From Bretschneidera sinensis (taxonomy: Eukaryota; Streptophyta; Magnoliopsida; Brassicales; Akaniaceae): a DNA stretch of 64,000 bases. The notes beneath the pieces are model-generated. The model was not told the DNA's origin and ran no database searches. It worked only from the letters and a program-made list of their open reading frames with translations. The stretch is taken from contig CM043701.1 of the NCBI GenBank assembly GCA_023935145.1, positions 75,865,817-75,929,816 on the forward strand, in the 5' to 3' direction. This document shows positions 33,600 through 44,771 of this stretch, piece after piece (the stretch's first letter is position 1; each line of letters opens with the position of its first letter). A program made the position numbers and the translations under genes.

Positions 33600-35304
33600 G
33601 GGAACAGGAGTGCAGAATGTCAGCGAAGGGTTTGTCTCTAGAAACAAGTTTCGTTAATCGTTACAACAAATGGTACGTACAAACTTAATTCTTGCCATCT
33701 CTTTCTCTCTCTCTCTACAATATAAACACACATTAAATAATAAAGAAGCAGCAACCCAAAGCGGAGACACCGGCGCTAAAGGAGCCCTGCCTTGGGCCTG
33801 CACTAGGGAACACACTCCTTGGGTTTGCTTAATTGTATACCCTTTTTCTCTTTTTCTTTTATTATTATTATTTTTTAGATCGATGTTCACTCTTCTTCTT
33901 CAATTGTTCTTCTCTTTGATGAAAGATTTTGGGAAGTGTAAAAGACCCTTTTAATAAAAAGCCCTATCTCTAACAACACTCATGATTTTGGGCGATTAGT
34001 TCGCGTGCCCCCTACCAAAACAGATTCCGCTCACGCCTTAAACCTTTCTTCTTTTCTCGCCAGATCCGAGGACTCTTCCCTCTCACTTTATTTTTTTTCT
34101 TTCTAAGACTTAGGAGGCAGTCATGACGTCAAAAGCTAGGCAAAACTTTAATTGATTTCTTCTGTTAATTTTTCAATATTACTATAAGTGTTTTCGGAGG
34201 CAAAGATGTTGGATGAGGTGTTTTGTCTCAATGAGGCAAGATGTAAGCCCCAAGGCGTTTCAAAATTTTAATAAAATAATATTAATTAATTAATTAGAAT
34301 AATAAAATAAAATTAAAGTATTATTTTTTAATCTTTTTAATCTTATTTCATATTAATTTTAAACCTATTTCATTCTATAATGGTGTTCGTGAACCACGGA
34401 CCTTGAAAATAAGCTACATATGCTGCCCAAATATATAGCTCAATTTTAGTAAATGGTTGCACTGGTCAAAAAGAAAAATAAAATAGTGAAGCCTGCTTAA
34501 ATATGAGCCATCAGACCCATAATTATCTTCTTTCATGTGGCTGAAAAAAAGCCTATAATCATCATGAAGGTCCAAGTCCCAATTACAGTCCAATCCGACA
34601 ATGACAAGGCAAAGAAACTCTCAAATCAAATCTAACCTCTACATCTCCTGATGTCCAGCCGTCGCTCGCTTGCTCTCTCTCCACAATCCCAAAGTTGTAC
34701 AAAAAAATGCTACTTTGTGTCTCATTGCTCATCAAGTTGCATACTTCATTGTGGAATTTCTCTGCAGATCTAGGTCAGTGTAAATTATTTTGTTACTTAT
34801 TATCACTGAAGTTACAAGTCAAAAGGATAGAAATTGAAAGTATTAAAGTCTGCAAGGAGCGATTTTGAGTTTGTTCCTTGCCTGTGTAATAGAGAATTTC
34901 TTTTTGTTTCTCTCTAGTAGCTTATAGCACCATGCTCCATTTTCTTCCAAATCAAGATGTATCTATTCCCTCAACAAAAGGATACTTACTCTCTCCTCTT
35001 TCTTTCAGATTTTGCTCAGAACAAAGAACAACCAAAATAAAAATCACACGCCTTATATATAAAACCGAAAGGAAAATCAAAGCCGCAAATTTTCCCAAAA
35101 GTAGAAACAATTCGCTTCATTAAATCGATTAAGATTCAGATTACTTCATTGTTTCTCGCCAAAAGGTAAGGCAATCTCTCCCTCCCATTCTCTCTCTCCC
35201 ATTCTCTCTCTGCATATATTACAGACGCGTTTATGTTGCTAATTTTCTATAGAGATTGAATTTTCTGGATAATCCACAGGCAAAAAAAAAAATTTCGTTG
35301 GGCA
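33600..35304. other. Lower-repeat stretch with leader-like blocks
   Basis: No recognisable protein. CT-rich leader-like blocks occur at 33690-33720, 34050-34110, 34650-34690 and 35170-35215. A short Met-initiated stretch at 33618 (MSAKGLSLETSFVNRYNKW) runs into a gtacgt splice-donor-like site, but no second exon is visible. 34190-34290 carries the cgcc/ggcg interspersed repeat also seen at 10110-10255. This is the most gene-like composition in the window. Confidence 0.35.
35045..35165 (+). promoter_or_regulatory. Putative promoter and 5' leader exon with splice donor
   Basis: TATA box ttatatataaaa (35053-35064). About 100 bp of A/C-rich leader without ATG follows, ending AAAAG before gtaagg at 35166, a strong plant donor, and then a CT-rich intron-start-like tract. 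If real, this is a 5'-UTR intron, and the LTR element at 35310 lies in it. No coding exon is recognised downstream before 40924. Confidence 0.35.
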
Positions 35305-35309
35305 TACGC

Positions 35310-36691
35310 TGTTGTGCATTTATCTACCTAAATTAATAAGCAAATAACCGAACTTGTATTACTTGCAAGTGCACAAGGTTAACTTAGTAGTATAGTGTAC
35401 GAATGCAAGATCATCTCTACAGGGATTGGTAAATTTTGATTTAGAATTAGTTTCGCAATAATAAAATAAAAATAAAAGAAATAAATATTGAGTTGGAATT
35501 TAATAAAGATAAAGGCGTAGGGACTTGATATCCACCACTAATCATGCTACCACAACAAAACAGTATGCCAATGCTTTACTCATGTCATGAATACCTAATG
35601 TTTGTCAACATATGGGCACGGTATCTACTCCTTAAGCTATTGATCTCCCTAAGCAACGAGTTAGGCATGGTATCTACTCTAACTCTTATCTCTCTCAAGG
35701 GATTCAGCATGGTGTATACTAAGTTGTTCTTTAAGAGAGTATAGGATTTGTGAAATTTGACAACCACAAGAGACCTAGGGCATGGTATCTACTCCCGGTT
35801 TCCCATGTTGATTAACCCAAGAATCCGGCGTGGATATATTTTGTTACTAATGTTAAACCCAGGACTCGGTCATCCAAATTGATTCAACTAACTAATCAAT
35901 ATCACATGCATACGTTGATCTGACACACACATATGAGGAACTTAAATAAAAACAGGTATTAATCAAGTTAAGGTACACAACATAAATATCGCAAAAGCGC
36001 CAATACTGAATTTATTTAGTAAAAACAATCAGGGCTTCAACCAAGCCCTTACTTAAAGTTTAAGTACACATAATAAAAATAAAGGAAAGAAGAAACCCGA
36101 GAGAAAAGTCATCAATTCTCCTCCGCAGTTTCCTTCTCCGATCTCGCCGAACAAAAACTAAACTAAAAGGAAGATATTGTTTATATGTTTTACAAATCTA
36201 TTTATAGGGTTCTAAGGACACTTGGAAACCCTAATTTCCAAAACTGGACCTGAACCATTATTTCCAAAATAGGTTCTGTCGTTTTTACTATTCACTGTCG
36301 TACGTGCACGCTCGATCGCAATTCCTTTTGCGCTCAAGCGTAACCTTCTTCTTGTGTGCGAGCGCAGATTGTGCTCGATCCTGGCTTGGGTGCTAGGCGC
36401 TGGTGCACTCGATCACAGCTCGATCGTAGCTCTTTTGCGCTCGAGCGCAGCCTTCTTCTTGTGTGAGAGCACAGATTGCGCTCGATCGCAGCTCCTCTGC
36501 GCTCGATCGCACTAAGCAACTGACAAATTTTCCAGATTTGCTCTTTGAGCTCCAAAATGCTTCATTTTCTCCAAGAACCTATAAAAACCCATAAAACATA
36601 AAAAGGAAGTAAAATAGCATAAAATAAACACACTAAGGGCTTAACAAATGTAAATTAAAGGGCTTAAATATGAATATTTAAGCACTTATCA
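35310..36691 (-). repeat. 3' LTR of the 35310-38910 element
   Basis: 1382 bp, about 110 bp longer than its partner. The excess is a tandem duplication of the gctcgatcgcag/ttgcgctcgagcgcag block (36300-36510). The motif ggcatggtatctactc recurs about four times between 35610 and 35790. Confidence 0.9.
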
Positions 36692-36702
36692 TACCCCCAA
36701 AC
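36692..36702 (-). other. Polypurine tract (PPT)
   Basis: Minus strand agtttgggggta, directly before the 3' LTR. Confidence 0.8.
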
Positions 36703-36703
36703 T

Positions 36704-37550
36704 TACATATTGCTAGTCCCTTAGCAATACAAAACTTAAAACTAAATGAAAAACAACAAAGATAAATTCAGCATTCGTGTTTTATTTTAAAAACTTGGGT
36801 TGCACAAAAAACCATGATGATAGTTCATGAGTAAGCTTATAATAAAAACACAGTTTTGCAATGAATAAGGATTTTAAAAGTTCATGTTACTTACACAAAG
36901 CTAGTTTAAGGCATCACAAGTTGACTTAGTGTATGTGGTGGATTAGCACATAAAAGATGGAACTTCCAAATATTTCTAATGTATAGTGATTTGGTGTCCA
37001 AACCTTCATCTAATTCCTTGTTAGACGAAACAAAAATGGCATAGTTTTTACTTCTTTTCTTTTTCTTTCATCATGAGATCTTTGCCATGTTGAGTTCCAT
37101 TAAGCTTTCTAATTTACCCTTGTAGCGAGTGTTTAGCCAATGACTCCCAAACCAGATGATTCTAGGGCATTAGGTGTAAAGACAGCCCTAAAGACTTATT
37201 AACTTGAGTCAAAAAGGCTACGAAACTAACAGGTCTTAATGCTTCCAAGCAAAAATCCCCACCTTTTGACGTTTTTGACGTGAACACTCAATGCTTACTG
37301 AGGCAAGAAGTCGAATTACTCAGCGAAAATTTTATTTAATGATCATTAGGAGAATTTTATTTTCTCTTTTTGCATGATGGACATTTTTCTCTTTATTTGT
37401 CTATGCCAAAGTGTTTATCTAACAAGTTATTTGATTATGGTTAAGTCATGGAAACATATATATTAAAATTACATGTCATACCCCACACAAATGCGTGCTA
37501 ATGTGCTCGTGTCAGATCTAGATCAAACTTGTGAATTCTTAAGTGCCTTG
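36704..37550 (-). other. Non-coding internal region of the 35310-38910 element
   Basis: About 850 bp between the PPT and the tRNA-like block, without a gag or pol motif or a long ORF on either strand. It may hold RNA packaging signals, but nothing specific is visible. Confidence 0.6.
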
Positions 37551-37556
37551 AGGTAG

Positions 37557-37628
37557 GTCGTTGTAGTATAGTGGTGAGTATTCCCATCTGTCACGCAGGT
37601 GACTCGGGTTCGATCCCCAGCAACGGCA
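37557..37628 (+). tRNA. Full-length tRNA-Asp(GUC)-like sequence, decayed, with CCA
   Basis: 72 nt with all parts of a tRNA. Acceptor strands gtcgttg and caacggc pair perfectly. The anticodon loop is ctgtcac (anticodon GTC) and the T loop with flanks, gggttcgatccc, is intact. The discriminator base A is followed by cca at 37629-37631, which nuclear plant tRNA genes do not encode. The anticodon stem (cccat/gcagg) and T stem (tcggg/cccag) carry mismatches. Differences from the usual plant tRNA-Asp, as I know it, are almost all G-to-A or C-to-T. It lies exactly at the PBS of the minus-strand LTR element. I read it as a reverse-transcribed copy of the primer tRNA, not a working gene. Confidence 0.85.
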
Positions 37629-37637
37629 CCAAAAACT

Positions 37638-38910
37638 TGTTGTGCGTTTATCTACCTAAATTAATAAGCAAATAGCTGAACTTGTTTTATTTGCAAGTGC
37701 ACAAGGTCAACTTAGTAGTATAGTGTGCGAATGCAAGATCATCTCCACAGGGATTGGTAAATTTTGATTTAGAATTAGTTTCGTAACAATAAAATAAAAT
37801 AAGAGAAATAAATATTGAGTTGGAATTTAATAAAGATAAAAGCGTAGGGACTTGATATCCACCACTAATCACGCTACCACAACAAAACAGTATGCCAACG
37901 TTTTACTCATGTCATGAATACCTAATGTTTGTTAACCTAAGGGCATGGTATCTACTCCTTAAGCTATTGATCTCCCTAAGCAACGAGTTAGGCATGGCAT
38001 CTAATCTAACTTTTTTCTCTCTTAAGGGATTCAGTATGGTGTATACTGAGTTGTTCCTTAAGAGAGCATAGGATCTGTGGAAATCGACAACCAAACGGGA
38101 CCTAGGGCATGGTATCTACTCTCGGTTTTCCATGTTGATTAACCCAAGAATCCGGCGTGGATATCTTTTGTTACTAATGTTAAACCCAGGACTCGGTCAT
38201 CCAAATTGATTCAACTAACTAATTCATACCACATGCATACGTTGATCAGACACACACATATTAGGAACTTAAATAAAAATAGGTATTAATCAAATTAAGC
38301 AACACAATATAAATATCGCAAAGGCACCAATATTGAATTTATTTAGTAAACACAACCAGGGCTTTAACCAAGGCCTTGCTAAAAGTTTAAGTACACGTAA
38401 TAAAAATAAAGAAAAGAAGAAACCCGAGAGAAGAGTCGTCAATTCTCCTCCACAGTTTCCTTCTCCGATCTCCCTGAACAAAAACTAAACTAAAAAGAAG
38501 ATATTGTTTCTGTGTTTTACAAGTCTATTTATAGGGTTCTAAGGACACTTGGAAACCCTAATTTCCAAAACAGGACCTAAACCATTATTTCCAAAACAGG
38601 TTCTGCCATTTTTACTGTTCACTGTTGTACGTGTGTGCTCGATCGCAGCTCCTTTTGCGCTTGAGGGCAGCCTTATTCTTGTGTACGAACGCAGATTGCG
38701 CTCGATCCTGGCTTGGGCGTTGGGCGCTCGATCGCACTAAGCAACTGAAAGATTTTCCAGATTTGCTGCTCCAAAAAGCTTCCTTTCCTCCAAGAACCTA
38801 TTAAAACCCATAAAACACAGAAAGGAAGTAAAATAGCATAAAATATACACACTAAGGGCTTAACAAATGTAAATTAAAGGGTTTAAATATGAATATTAAA
38901 GCACTTATCA
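37638..38910 (-). repeat. 5' LTR of the 35310-38910 element
   Basis: 1273 bp, colinear with 35310-36691, with one copy of the gctcgatcgcag block. Confidence 0.9.
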
Positions 38911-38915
38911 TACGC

Positions 38916-39146
38916 CCAGACCCAAAAAACCCCCGCCCTATGAAGGGTCCACCCTAGGATTCACGCCCTGGGGCATTTTGACTTGAAAACGCCCCTTGAT
39001 GCGCCCAGAAAACACCTTTCACAACATTGATTACTACTTCTATATTGTAGAGATACGACACATGATTTGTGCGTCCGTTTAATTACAAAGAATGATGTTA
39101 ATTAATTTTTAGCATATCATATGTGAATTAAAAAGTTTTGTGAAAG

Positions 39147-39195
<49 letters not shown>

Positions 39196-40918
39196 TGTGA
39201 AAGAGATGTCCAACTTTTGATTGACAAAAATACCCTTATTCAATTCTATATAAAGTTACAAACAAGATATGTGTGTTTAAAAAAAAACTATGTCAATTAA
39301 TACATTAATTGAGCATCATATAAGATTTTTATGATTATACTTTATTCAAATTTACATTTTATTCATCGTTCTTTTATAAGAAAAAACATAGTATCATTAC
39401 ATTAAAAAAAAAATTATTACATAAGAGTGTAAGCTCAAATGAGCGTTTATCTTGAATAAGGAGAATGAGTATAATTTTTCTTTATGTCAATGTAGTTTTA
39501 GTTTTATATATATAAAAAAAAACATGGTTTTTGTTAGAATATTAATTTCTTTACACGTTGGTTGATTTTCTCGATATGTGTGATTTTGTGATATTTGATT
39601 TGATAGTATTCAATATCCAACTTAAGAGTGCAAATAAATTAGTAATCAAACTTTTTTGATCGATTATACATAACAATACAATCATTTTAAAAAATATTAG
39701 ATATTTTTTTTCAAACTTCTGTGATTTGAAATTATTAAAATATAATTTGATAACTTGGTATATCAAAATATAAAAAATATTCATTAAAATAAAAAATAAT
39801 TTGGTATTACTGGAATATAAAAAAAAATTGAACCGATATCAAACCAAATTACTGAAATTTTAAAATATATATGTATATCAAATACCAAAATAACCAAACC
39901 AATACTATTGGTTCAGTAAATCATTTTTTCGGACATACACCCCTATCCAACTCTTTACAATTTTTTTATTTTGACATAAATTGATAATTATTATCATGCC
40001 ACAGTCCAAAAATCATGTTTTTTTTTTATGTTTTGAATTTAGATAAAAGTGCATTTTGTTGTTGTTTTACCGTTTAGCTTTTCTTCACATGTAATATCTT
40101 CACCGAGAGATATCAGTTTAATAGTGCTATAATTCTTTGTAAATAATACAACTGTTATAGTTTGTGTAAATCTTCATTTTTAGAGTGTGTGTGTGTATAA
40201 GGTGTAAATTATTCAATAGAAAAAAAAACATGTACATAATAATTATTTTTTTCTTTTCTTTTAAAATTGAATCCTCTATAATTAAATAATTAGTTTACAA
40301 AAAAATCATGACTTTATATAAATAAGTTCTTTTACAAAAGATAAATTATTATGTAACTCAATCAATTAAATTAATTATTAGTTTTCTCAAATAATTAAGA
40401 TTTAGTTTTACTCTGTATAAATAAGTTATTTATAGAAGAAAAAAAATCGTTACTCTATGTGAAAAAAAAAAATTCACAAAAAATTAATTAATTTGTAAGT
40501 AAAGCCATTCAATTAATAAAAAAAAATAAAAACTAATATAATATTAAATTTAAGATACTTCTTACCTATTTAAATCAAATTATACTTTTTCACATTGACG
40601 AGAAAAGATATACTCCTCCACTTCGAAAGGTACATAGCACAAAAAATTAGAGAGTAAAACACCTATAATAATTAAAACTAAGCAATATGTATCTAATTTT
40701 TTCTTAAGAAAAAATATATCATAGTAAATAAATGACATTAAGAGCACTTGGTAATAATTTAATATTATTATTAATATCAATTTATGTTATTAACCATTGA
40801 AATAGGACATTTTGTTAGATGTTAAGTGATTAACTAGAGACTACTTTTTTGTGGCGCCTAACATGACTAATATCATAATCAATTAAGTTAAAGCCTTTAT
40901 TGCAATTATTTTTTTAAT
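38916..40918. other. AT-rich spacer
   Basis: 38916-39035 completes the GC-rich cgccc/gggcg interspersed repeat into which the LTR element was inserted (its left half ends at 35309). The rest is very AT-rich with a TA microsatellite (about 39150-39193) and poly-A/T runs. No coding signal. Confidence 0.55.
39150..39193. repeat. (TA)n microsatellite
   Basis: About 21 uninterrupted ta units. Confidence 0.9.
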
Positions 40919-40923
40919 ACGAT

Positions 40924-42219
40924 TGTTGATTAAGGCAACCCAAAAGGGATTCTTGGGTTAAATTTTTTTTTTGATTAATGTCAAAATTAAACACAAGTTA
41001 ATCAAGCAAGCTAAGTTAAAGAAAGTGAATAATGAACAATAAATATAAACTTGCTAAAAATCAAGAGAGTAAGGGAGGAAAGCTTGCAAACTTGATTTAT
41101 AGTGGTTCAGTCACTCCTTGTGCCTAATCCACTCCTCAAGAGATCTTCTTTAGAGTTCACTTCACTATTCCAAGCAAAGAATCAAACCAAGAAACTTCAA
41201 GGTGTTGCTCAAAACCTTACAAGAGACTTTCTGTCACTAGAAATTTCTCTTCAAGTGTTTAACACATAAACACTCGAGAATCCTTACCAAGAGTTACACC
41301 AATTCGTTTACAATATGAGAATGAAATAATTGTTTTTGGTATTTAAAGAGAGAGATGACAAGAAATGCTTACAACTCAAAAAAAATTTATTTCAAAAGCT
41401 TTTAACTCAACAATGGCTCAATTTAAAAAATTTGAAAACTCAAAGAAGCAATTATGAGCTCATAAATGTTCTAGTTGAATTTAAATGCTCATTGATGATG
41501 GGTATTTATAGCTCTAATACCTACTAGCCCTTTAAGACATTAAATGGTCATTTAGTGCATTAAATGCTCTACCCTGCGCCTCTATTTTTGAAAACTAGTT
41601 GTTATTCATGATAGGACAATCATTTGTGATCTTTGGGCAGTCGAATATCTCTTTAAATTTTAGGTTTTGAAAGGCAAAAATCGAGCTGATAGTTGACTGT
41701 CATTAACAGAAGTCGATTGTCCAAAGTTTCTGTTACTTTGGTAGTTGACTATCCTAATACTATAGTCGGTTGTCTTTTTAGTTAGAAAAAAAAAAAAAAA
41801 ACCTGATACTTTTTTCTTTACAATCGAATTTCCTTATGCTACAATCAACTGTACCCTTATATAATTTGAAATTTTTACTTTGATTTCAAACAAAGTTTGA
41901 AAGTATTATTTGTTTTAAAGATAAAACATTTTATCAAAGTGATTTTTTAACCAAGCTAGAGCTAAGAGTTTAAGAGAAATATGCAATATAATTAACCAAT
42001 AATTGATCTTAAAAATCTCTCAACTACTTCAACTTCTATGGAATTCCATGTGCATCCTTCCATCTTGTGTGCATGCGTGCCTTGCATCGTGTTGCACCTA
42101 GCATGTGTGCACAATTTCTAGAGTGCGCGACTTGTACCTAATAACTTAAAGATAGCTAAACAAAAAGTATTAGCATAATAATATGGTTTTGTCATAATCA
42201 AAATCAATGAAGGTCAACA
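40924..42219 (-). repeat. 3' LTR of the SIRE-type element
   Basis: 1296 bp, tgttgattaagg...ggtcaaca. Confidence 0.87.
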
Positions 42220-42235
42220 ATCATCCCTTTTTTTT
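42220..42235 (-). other. Polypurine tract (PPT)
   Basis: On the minus strand a run of A with ggg, then atgat, directly before tgttgacc. The preceding ttttgtcatcat word is characteristic of SIRE/Maximus 3' ends. Confidence 0.8.
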
Positions 42236-42308
42236 ATGATGACAAAATCAGTTTTAAATTTTGATTTGCATAATCTTAGTGTTTTATTTTGTAAAAAAAT
42301 TTGATAGA

Positions 42309-42342
42309 GTCTCCTATGTATTTTGAATAAAACCCCCTGCAA
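42309..42342. repeat. Left copy of a 34-bp direct repeat
   Basis: gtctcctatgt...cctgcaa, matched at 51306-51339 in the same orientation with about five differences. The two copies bracket the MULE-containing block. Confidence 0.6.
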
Positions 42343-42786
42343 GTCAAAGCAGTTTATATACCAACAAACTAATAGATGATATTTCATATTTTTCTTTTGG
42401 CTTAAATCCATTTTGGCCCCCAAGGTTTGGGTGGTACTTACACTTAATACACAAGGTCTCAATTTTGGCACATTGAGATGCACAACCTTAAAGAAGATGT
42501 TGCAATTGAATTAAATTGAACAATTCTGTCCAAACCAAAGTAACGAAAGTTAAGAGGGGGCACGTTTTTGCCACATGGTTGTCAGTGTATGGAAAAAACT
42601 CGCCATCATCGTCCATACATGTGAGACTATATGTTTGCAGAACTCATTAAAGACAAAATAAGAGGACTTTTTAGGATATACAGCAAGAGAAAGTCAAAAG
42701 GCCACCGATATTGGAGGTGACAGCTATAGAGAGGAAGAAAGATGTAAGAGAGGTAGATTGGAGGACAAATCTTTGCAGTCCCATTC

Positions 42787-43255
42787 ATGGAAAAATGGAG
42801 ATTGAGCGGTTCATTTGTTTCGTCCTCAACATCTGTTGTTGGTCTGCTTTGTGATTGTTGCAACTTGGTGCAATTGAAGATATCTTGGATTGCAAACAAC
42901 CAAGGCAGAAGATTTGGGATTGTGTTAATTATCCAATAATTGACAAATTTTTTAATTTTCTGATAAATTTTTTTGGCTAGGTATGTTTATTTTTGGTGTA
43001 TCAATGCTTGTACTTGTTTAATTTTGAGATCTTGATGCGTACATTTGTTCAATTTCGTGGCAAAAACAAGATGGGTTTGATTTCTTTTTGTGGGCGGACT
43101 CTCCTATTTGTCATCGAGGGATACAAGTTCTATCTGGGTTATTGAGTAAGATGAACAAGGAAATAGTTGACATTGAAGCTATTGAGAATGAAAAGGAGCT
43201 GTTGCTCAAGGAGAATGCAATAATAATACAGGAGAATGACGAACTTCGAAGGTAG
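42787..43255 (+). pseudogene. GRF-type zinc-finger gene, two exons, frameshifted
   Basis: ATG 42787 opens a first exon (to about 42935). It contains CDCC, then LKISWIANNQGRRF, the Gly-Arg-Arg-Phe signature that names the family; a one-base loss just after it shifts the frame. The second open piece (43058-43255) continues with DGFDFFLWADSPICHRG, where GRF proteins have their last Cys and Trp, and ends in a coiled-coil-like tail (KEIVDIEAIENEKELLLKEN) at TAG 43253-43255. The spacer 42940-43057 probably holds an intron. GRF fingers bind nucleic acid; the role in a transposon is unknown. It converges on the transposase and lies inside the MULE. Confidence 0.65.
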
Positions 43256-43314
43256 TTATTTATTATGAGGAGGGTGTTGAAGATTTACAATGCATTCCTC
43301 TTGTGTGTTTTGTG

Positions 43315-43317
<3 letters not shown>

Positions 43318-43369
<52 letters not shown>
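43318..43369. repeat. (TA)n microsatellite
   Basis: About 25 ta units between the GRF gene and the transposase 3' end. Confidence 0.92.
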
Positions 43370-43373
<4 letters not shown>

Positions 43374-43799
43374 GGTATGTGATTCAGGGGTTGAGATTAT
43401 GTTAGATTAATTGATTGTGTTAGGAGTTTATGTTATTGGGTTGTGTTGAACGCAAATTCTCAATTCTATCTCTGTTTTAAGACGAATCTTTGTTTTGTGA
43501 CTTTATTCAATTCAATTTTATCTATATCTAAGCATAGTAAAAGAAAACAGATGACTAAAAGTGAAAAACTCTGTATGATAGTGGTTTAATCCAAAACTCT
43601 GTATGATACATAGTGCAAAATAAGAAATTACAGAATCCTGAGGCATCTGTTTACACAATGTGTACATAATAGCCTACCTACCAGCCCTTGACATTCATAA
43701 CATCCACATCCATAATTACAAAATAAGTAATAAATTTAAAATTATGCCAATATTCATTATGAACCTCACATTGACATAAAGTTAAAATTATATTCAGGT

Positions 43800-44771
43800 G
43801 ATAGAGCTTCCTATGCCAATGTCACTGCCATTACTATTGCCCTTGCCTCTATCTCGAACTTTACTTATACCTTTTCCACTTCCTCTTCCAATGTTGTATG
43901 GACCCATTGAACCCGGCCACACATATCTCTCTAGAACTTATGAACTCTGACCAACAGTAGAAGTTTGTCCACTCTATGAACTCTATACAACATGTGACCC
44001 ACTCTGTGAACCTTGAGCTTATGGGTGAGAGTTTGAGCCCCTAATGACCCCTGTCAACATACCAATGCACAACCACTAATCTAGAAAATTAAACAATATA
44101 TATACAATTAGAATATATCTGTGAGGGCGGGAACTGATCTTCAACCCTAAACCCCATAAAATTGCCTCATTTCCTTTTACTTTGCAAATTAAACAATGTA
44201 TATTCATCAACAAGATTTCCATATAAACTATGTACATAATTAAATATTAAGAAATCCAATCTTAAGACACACAAAACTTACTAGCAATTTTGGCCTTTGA
44301 GGCCTCGTTCCTTTATTTTTGCCAGCTTGAGCACCAACCTTTGTCCTCTGTTAGGCACCATCACGTTGGATACCATTGTTATTCCCTTTTTACTTTGTTG
44401 TTCCCTTGCTACCTTTTACATTATACCCTTGTTCCCCACATTTACTACACCTAACCTTATATCCATCCTCCCTTAACTTGTAAGGATTCTAAGGCTCATC
44501 TTTGTCCTTCATTCTTTGAGTTTTAGGACTGCCAGCGAGTCTTTTCAGATCAAGAAGCAGCACAACACCTATATCTAATTTTGCCCATAGCCTTGAGCCA
44601 TTGGTTGGACTTACAAAATATGACTACAACTACAAATACTTGTCCTTGTGGTAATATTGATTCACAAAATCTTCAGCTTTCTTCTTCTTATAAAATATAC
44701 AAACCACAACATGCTTGCATGGCACCCCAGTCAAGTCCCACTTGAAATATGCACAACTGTGCTTCACTAAG
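43800..44771 (-). pseudogene. MULE transposase, C-terminal part
   Basis: Right after the Gypsy insertion the frame continues with SCAYFKWDLTGVPCKHVVVCI, a SWIM-type zinc-binding motif (C-x-W-x-GIPCKH) found downstream of the DDE core in MuDR transposases, then EDFVNQYYHKDKYL. A decayed CCHC-like knuckle (RCSKCGEQGYNVKG; His and last Cys replaced) is near 44450-44410. The C-terminus is Gly/Ser/Lys-rich (about 43890-43800). Stops and shifts are present. Confidence 0.8.

Larger units (their letters stand above)
26485..33600. other. AT-rich spacer, no confident gene
   Basis: About 7.1 kb. Open frames are short: a 104-codon one at 26670-26984 (MSFSIEGAVGWLG...), two minus-strand ones at 30593-31045 and overlapping plus-strand ones at 31621-31906. 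None has a domain I recognise. I see a signal-peptide-like MGHIAFFILVLLFFSSCFF near 30910 (minus strand) but no coherent gene around it. Other content: a MITE candidate (28456-28717), a TTTTA-type repeat (29428-29475), a tandem duplication (29515-29584), SINE-like heads (29945-30020 and 33025-33105) and a gata-rich repeat (31531-31560). Confidence 0.5.
35310..38910 (-). mobile_element. Complete non-autonomous LTR element with full tRNA-Asp at its PBS
   Basis: 3601 bp. LTRs are 35310-36691 and 37638-38910, both tgttgtgc...cttatca. The 5-bp TSD tacgc is perfect (35305-35309 and 38911-38915). On the minus strand the 5' LTR is followed by a 6-nt linker agtttt and then tggtgccgttgctgggga, complementary to the 3' end of tRNA-Asp; complementarity continues through the whole 72-nt tRNA. 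The PPT agtttggggg directly precedes the 3' LTR. The 946-bp internal region has no gag/pol motif, so the element must use proteins of a relative. The tRNA-Asp PBS and LTR-end layout fit the Athila/Tat side of Ty3/Gypsy. Confidence 0.93.

Noticed and set aside
33654..33954. Overlapping ORFs on both strands
   Set aside because: Neither has a known motif, and part of the sequence is simple CT repeat.
35610..35790. CRISPR-like spaced repeat (ggcatggtatctactc)
   Set aside because: Only about four imperfect units with irregular spacing inside a plant LTR; CRISPR arrays are prokaryotic.
37557..37628. A functional nuclear tRNA-Asp gene
   Set aside because: Encoded CCA, stem mismatches and exact placement at the PBS of an LTR element fit a reverse-transcribed primer copy better.
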